A stretch of DNA of 6,459 nucleotides from NCBI GenBank assembly GCA_937958785.1, contig CALGMY010000260.1:1-6459 (forward strand), read 5' to 3'. Below, piece by piece: positions 5,859 to 6,459 of the stretch. The notes beneath the pieces are model-generated. The model worked only from the letters and a program-made list of their open reading frames with translations. It made no database searches and was not told the DNA's origin. The translations under genes and the position numbers were made by a program. Source of the stretch: an uncultured Gammaproteobacteria bacterium. GTDB lineage: Bacteria; Pseudomonadota; Gammaproteobacteria; Steroidobacterales; GCA-2729495. Position 1 is the stretch's first letter. The number at the start of each line of letters is the position of its first letter.

Positions 5859-6459
5859 ATGAGCACCAAGCCAGTCTTCGCCTCCAAGGACGATTACCGG
5901 GTCGCCGACATCGGCCTGGCCGCCTGGGGCCGCAAGGAAATCGCCATCGCCGAGACGGAGATGCCGGGCCTCATGTCCCTCCGGGAGGAGTTCGGCAAGT
6001 CGCAGCCGCTCAAGGGCGCCCGGGTTGCCGGCTGCCTGCACATGACCATCCAGACCGCGGTGCTGATCGAGACACTCGTGAAACTGGGCGCTTCGGTCCG
6101 CTGGTCCTCGTGCAACATCTTCTCGACCCAGGACCACGCTGCCTCGGCCATCGCCGCAGCCGGCATCCCGGTCTTCGCCTGGAAGGGCGAGACCGAGGAG
6201 GAATACTGGTGGTGCGTCGAGCAGACGGTCCGCGGCCCCGACGGCTGGGTGCCGAACATGATCCTCGACGATGGCGGCGACCTCACCGCCATCATGCACG
6301 ACAAGTATCCCGAGCTGATGAAGGACGTGCGCGGCATCTCCGAGGAGACCACCACCGGCGTCGGCCGCCTCTACGAGATGGCGCAGAGCGGCCGGCTGAT
6401 GTGCCCGGCGATCAACGTCAACGACTCGGTCACCAAGTCCAAGTTCGACAACCTGTACG
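5859..6459 (+). CDS. ahcY: S-adenosylhomocysteinase, N-terminal part (gene runs off the right edge)
   Basis: Cleaves S-adenosylhomocysteine to adenosine and homocysteine with tightly bound NAD, relieving product inhibition of methyltransferases; cytoplasmic. Two hundred complete codons plus one base are present; the family is usually about 430-470 residues. The visible half is most of the substrate-binding domain: AGCLHMTIQTAVLIETL (57-73) with His61, WSSCNIFSTQDHAAAAI-like sequence (82-98), ILDDGGDLT (135-143) with Asp138, GISEETTTG (159-167) with Glu163, and NVNDSVTKSKFDNLY (186-200) with Lys193 and Asp197. By alignment with the human enzyme these correspond to the substrate contacts His55, Asp131, Glu156, Lys186 and Asp190, so all are conserved. 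The NAD-binding domain lies outside the window. It sits directly after metK, pairing SAM synthesis with SAH removal. The reading frame is intact to the edge. Confidence 0.97.
   Translation, partial: MSTKPVFASKDDYRVADIGLAAWGRKEIAIAETEMPGLMSLREEFGKSQPLKGARVAGCLHMTIQTAVLIETLVKLGASVRWSSCNIFSTQDHAASAIAAAGIPVFAWKGETEEEYWWCVEQTVRGPDGWVPNMILDDGGDLTAIMHDKYPELMKDVRGISEETTTGVGRLYEMAQSGRLMCPAINVNDSVTKSKFDNLY

Overview
The window is GC-rich (roughly two thirds G+C), densely packed bacterial chromosome carrying only core-metabolism genes. The protein sequences read as proteobacterial. MetK closely follows the Escherichia coli protein, and the GAPDH is of the type found in beta- and some gammaproteobacteria. 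From memory, a tkt-gap-pgk cluster divergent from metK-ahcY is a layout seen in Gammaproteobacteria, so that class is the best guess. The species cannot be named from this sequence.

Layout: a minus-strand operon runs leftward from about 4419: transketolase (tkt, 4419-2392), an 18-bp gap, glyceraldehyde-3-phosphate dehydrogenase (gap, 2373-1360), phosphoglycerate kinase (pgk, 1359-136, its ATG directly abutting the gap stop) and the first 51 codons of a gene I read as glycerate 2-kinase (155 to beyond the left edge, GTG start, overlapping the pgk end by 20 bp). A 213-bp divergent intergenic region (4420-4632) holds a putative promoter for each direction. A plus-strand pair follows: S-adenosylmethionine synthetase (metK, 4633-5805), a 53-bp gap, and the first 200 codons of S-adenosylhomocysteinase (ahcY, 5859 to beyond the right edge).

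The left operon covers the pentose-phosphate/Calvin sugar interconversions (Tkt) and the triose-phosphate to 3-phosphoglycerate steps (Gap, Pgk). The glycerate kinase would feed glycerate into the same three-carbon pool as 2-phosphoglycerate. The right pair forms two steps of the activated methyl cycle: MetK makes SAM, and AhcY removes the SAH left after methyl transfer.

I saw no mobile element, CRISPR array, tRNA, rRNA, riboswitch or clear terminator, and no sign of an undescribed system. The points most worth a second look are the overlapping glycerate kinase gene where pyruvate kinase is often found, a basic C-terminal tail on Pgk that runs into that overlap, the replaced Leu-Pro cofactor motif in GAPDH, and the divergent promoter region.
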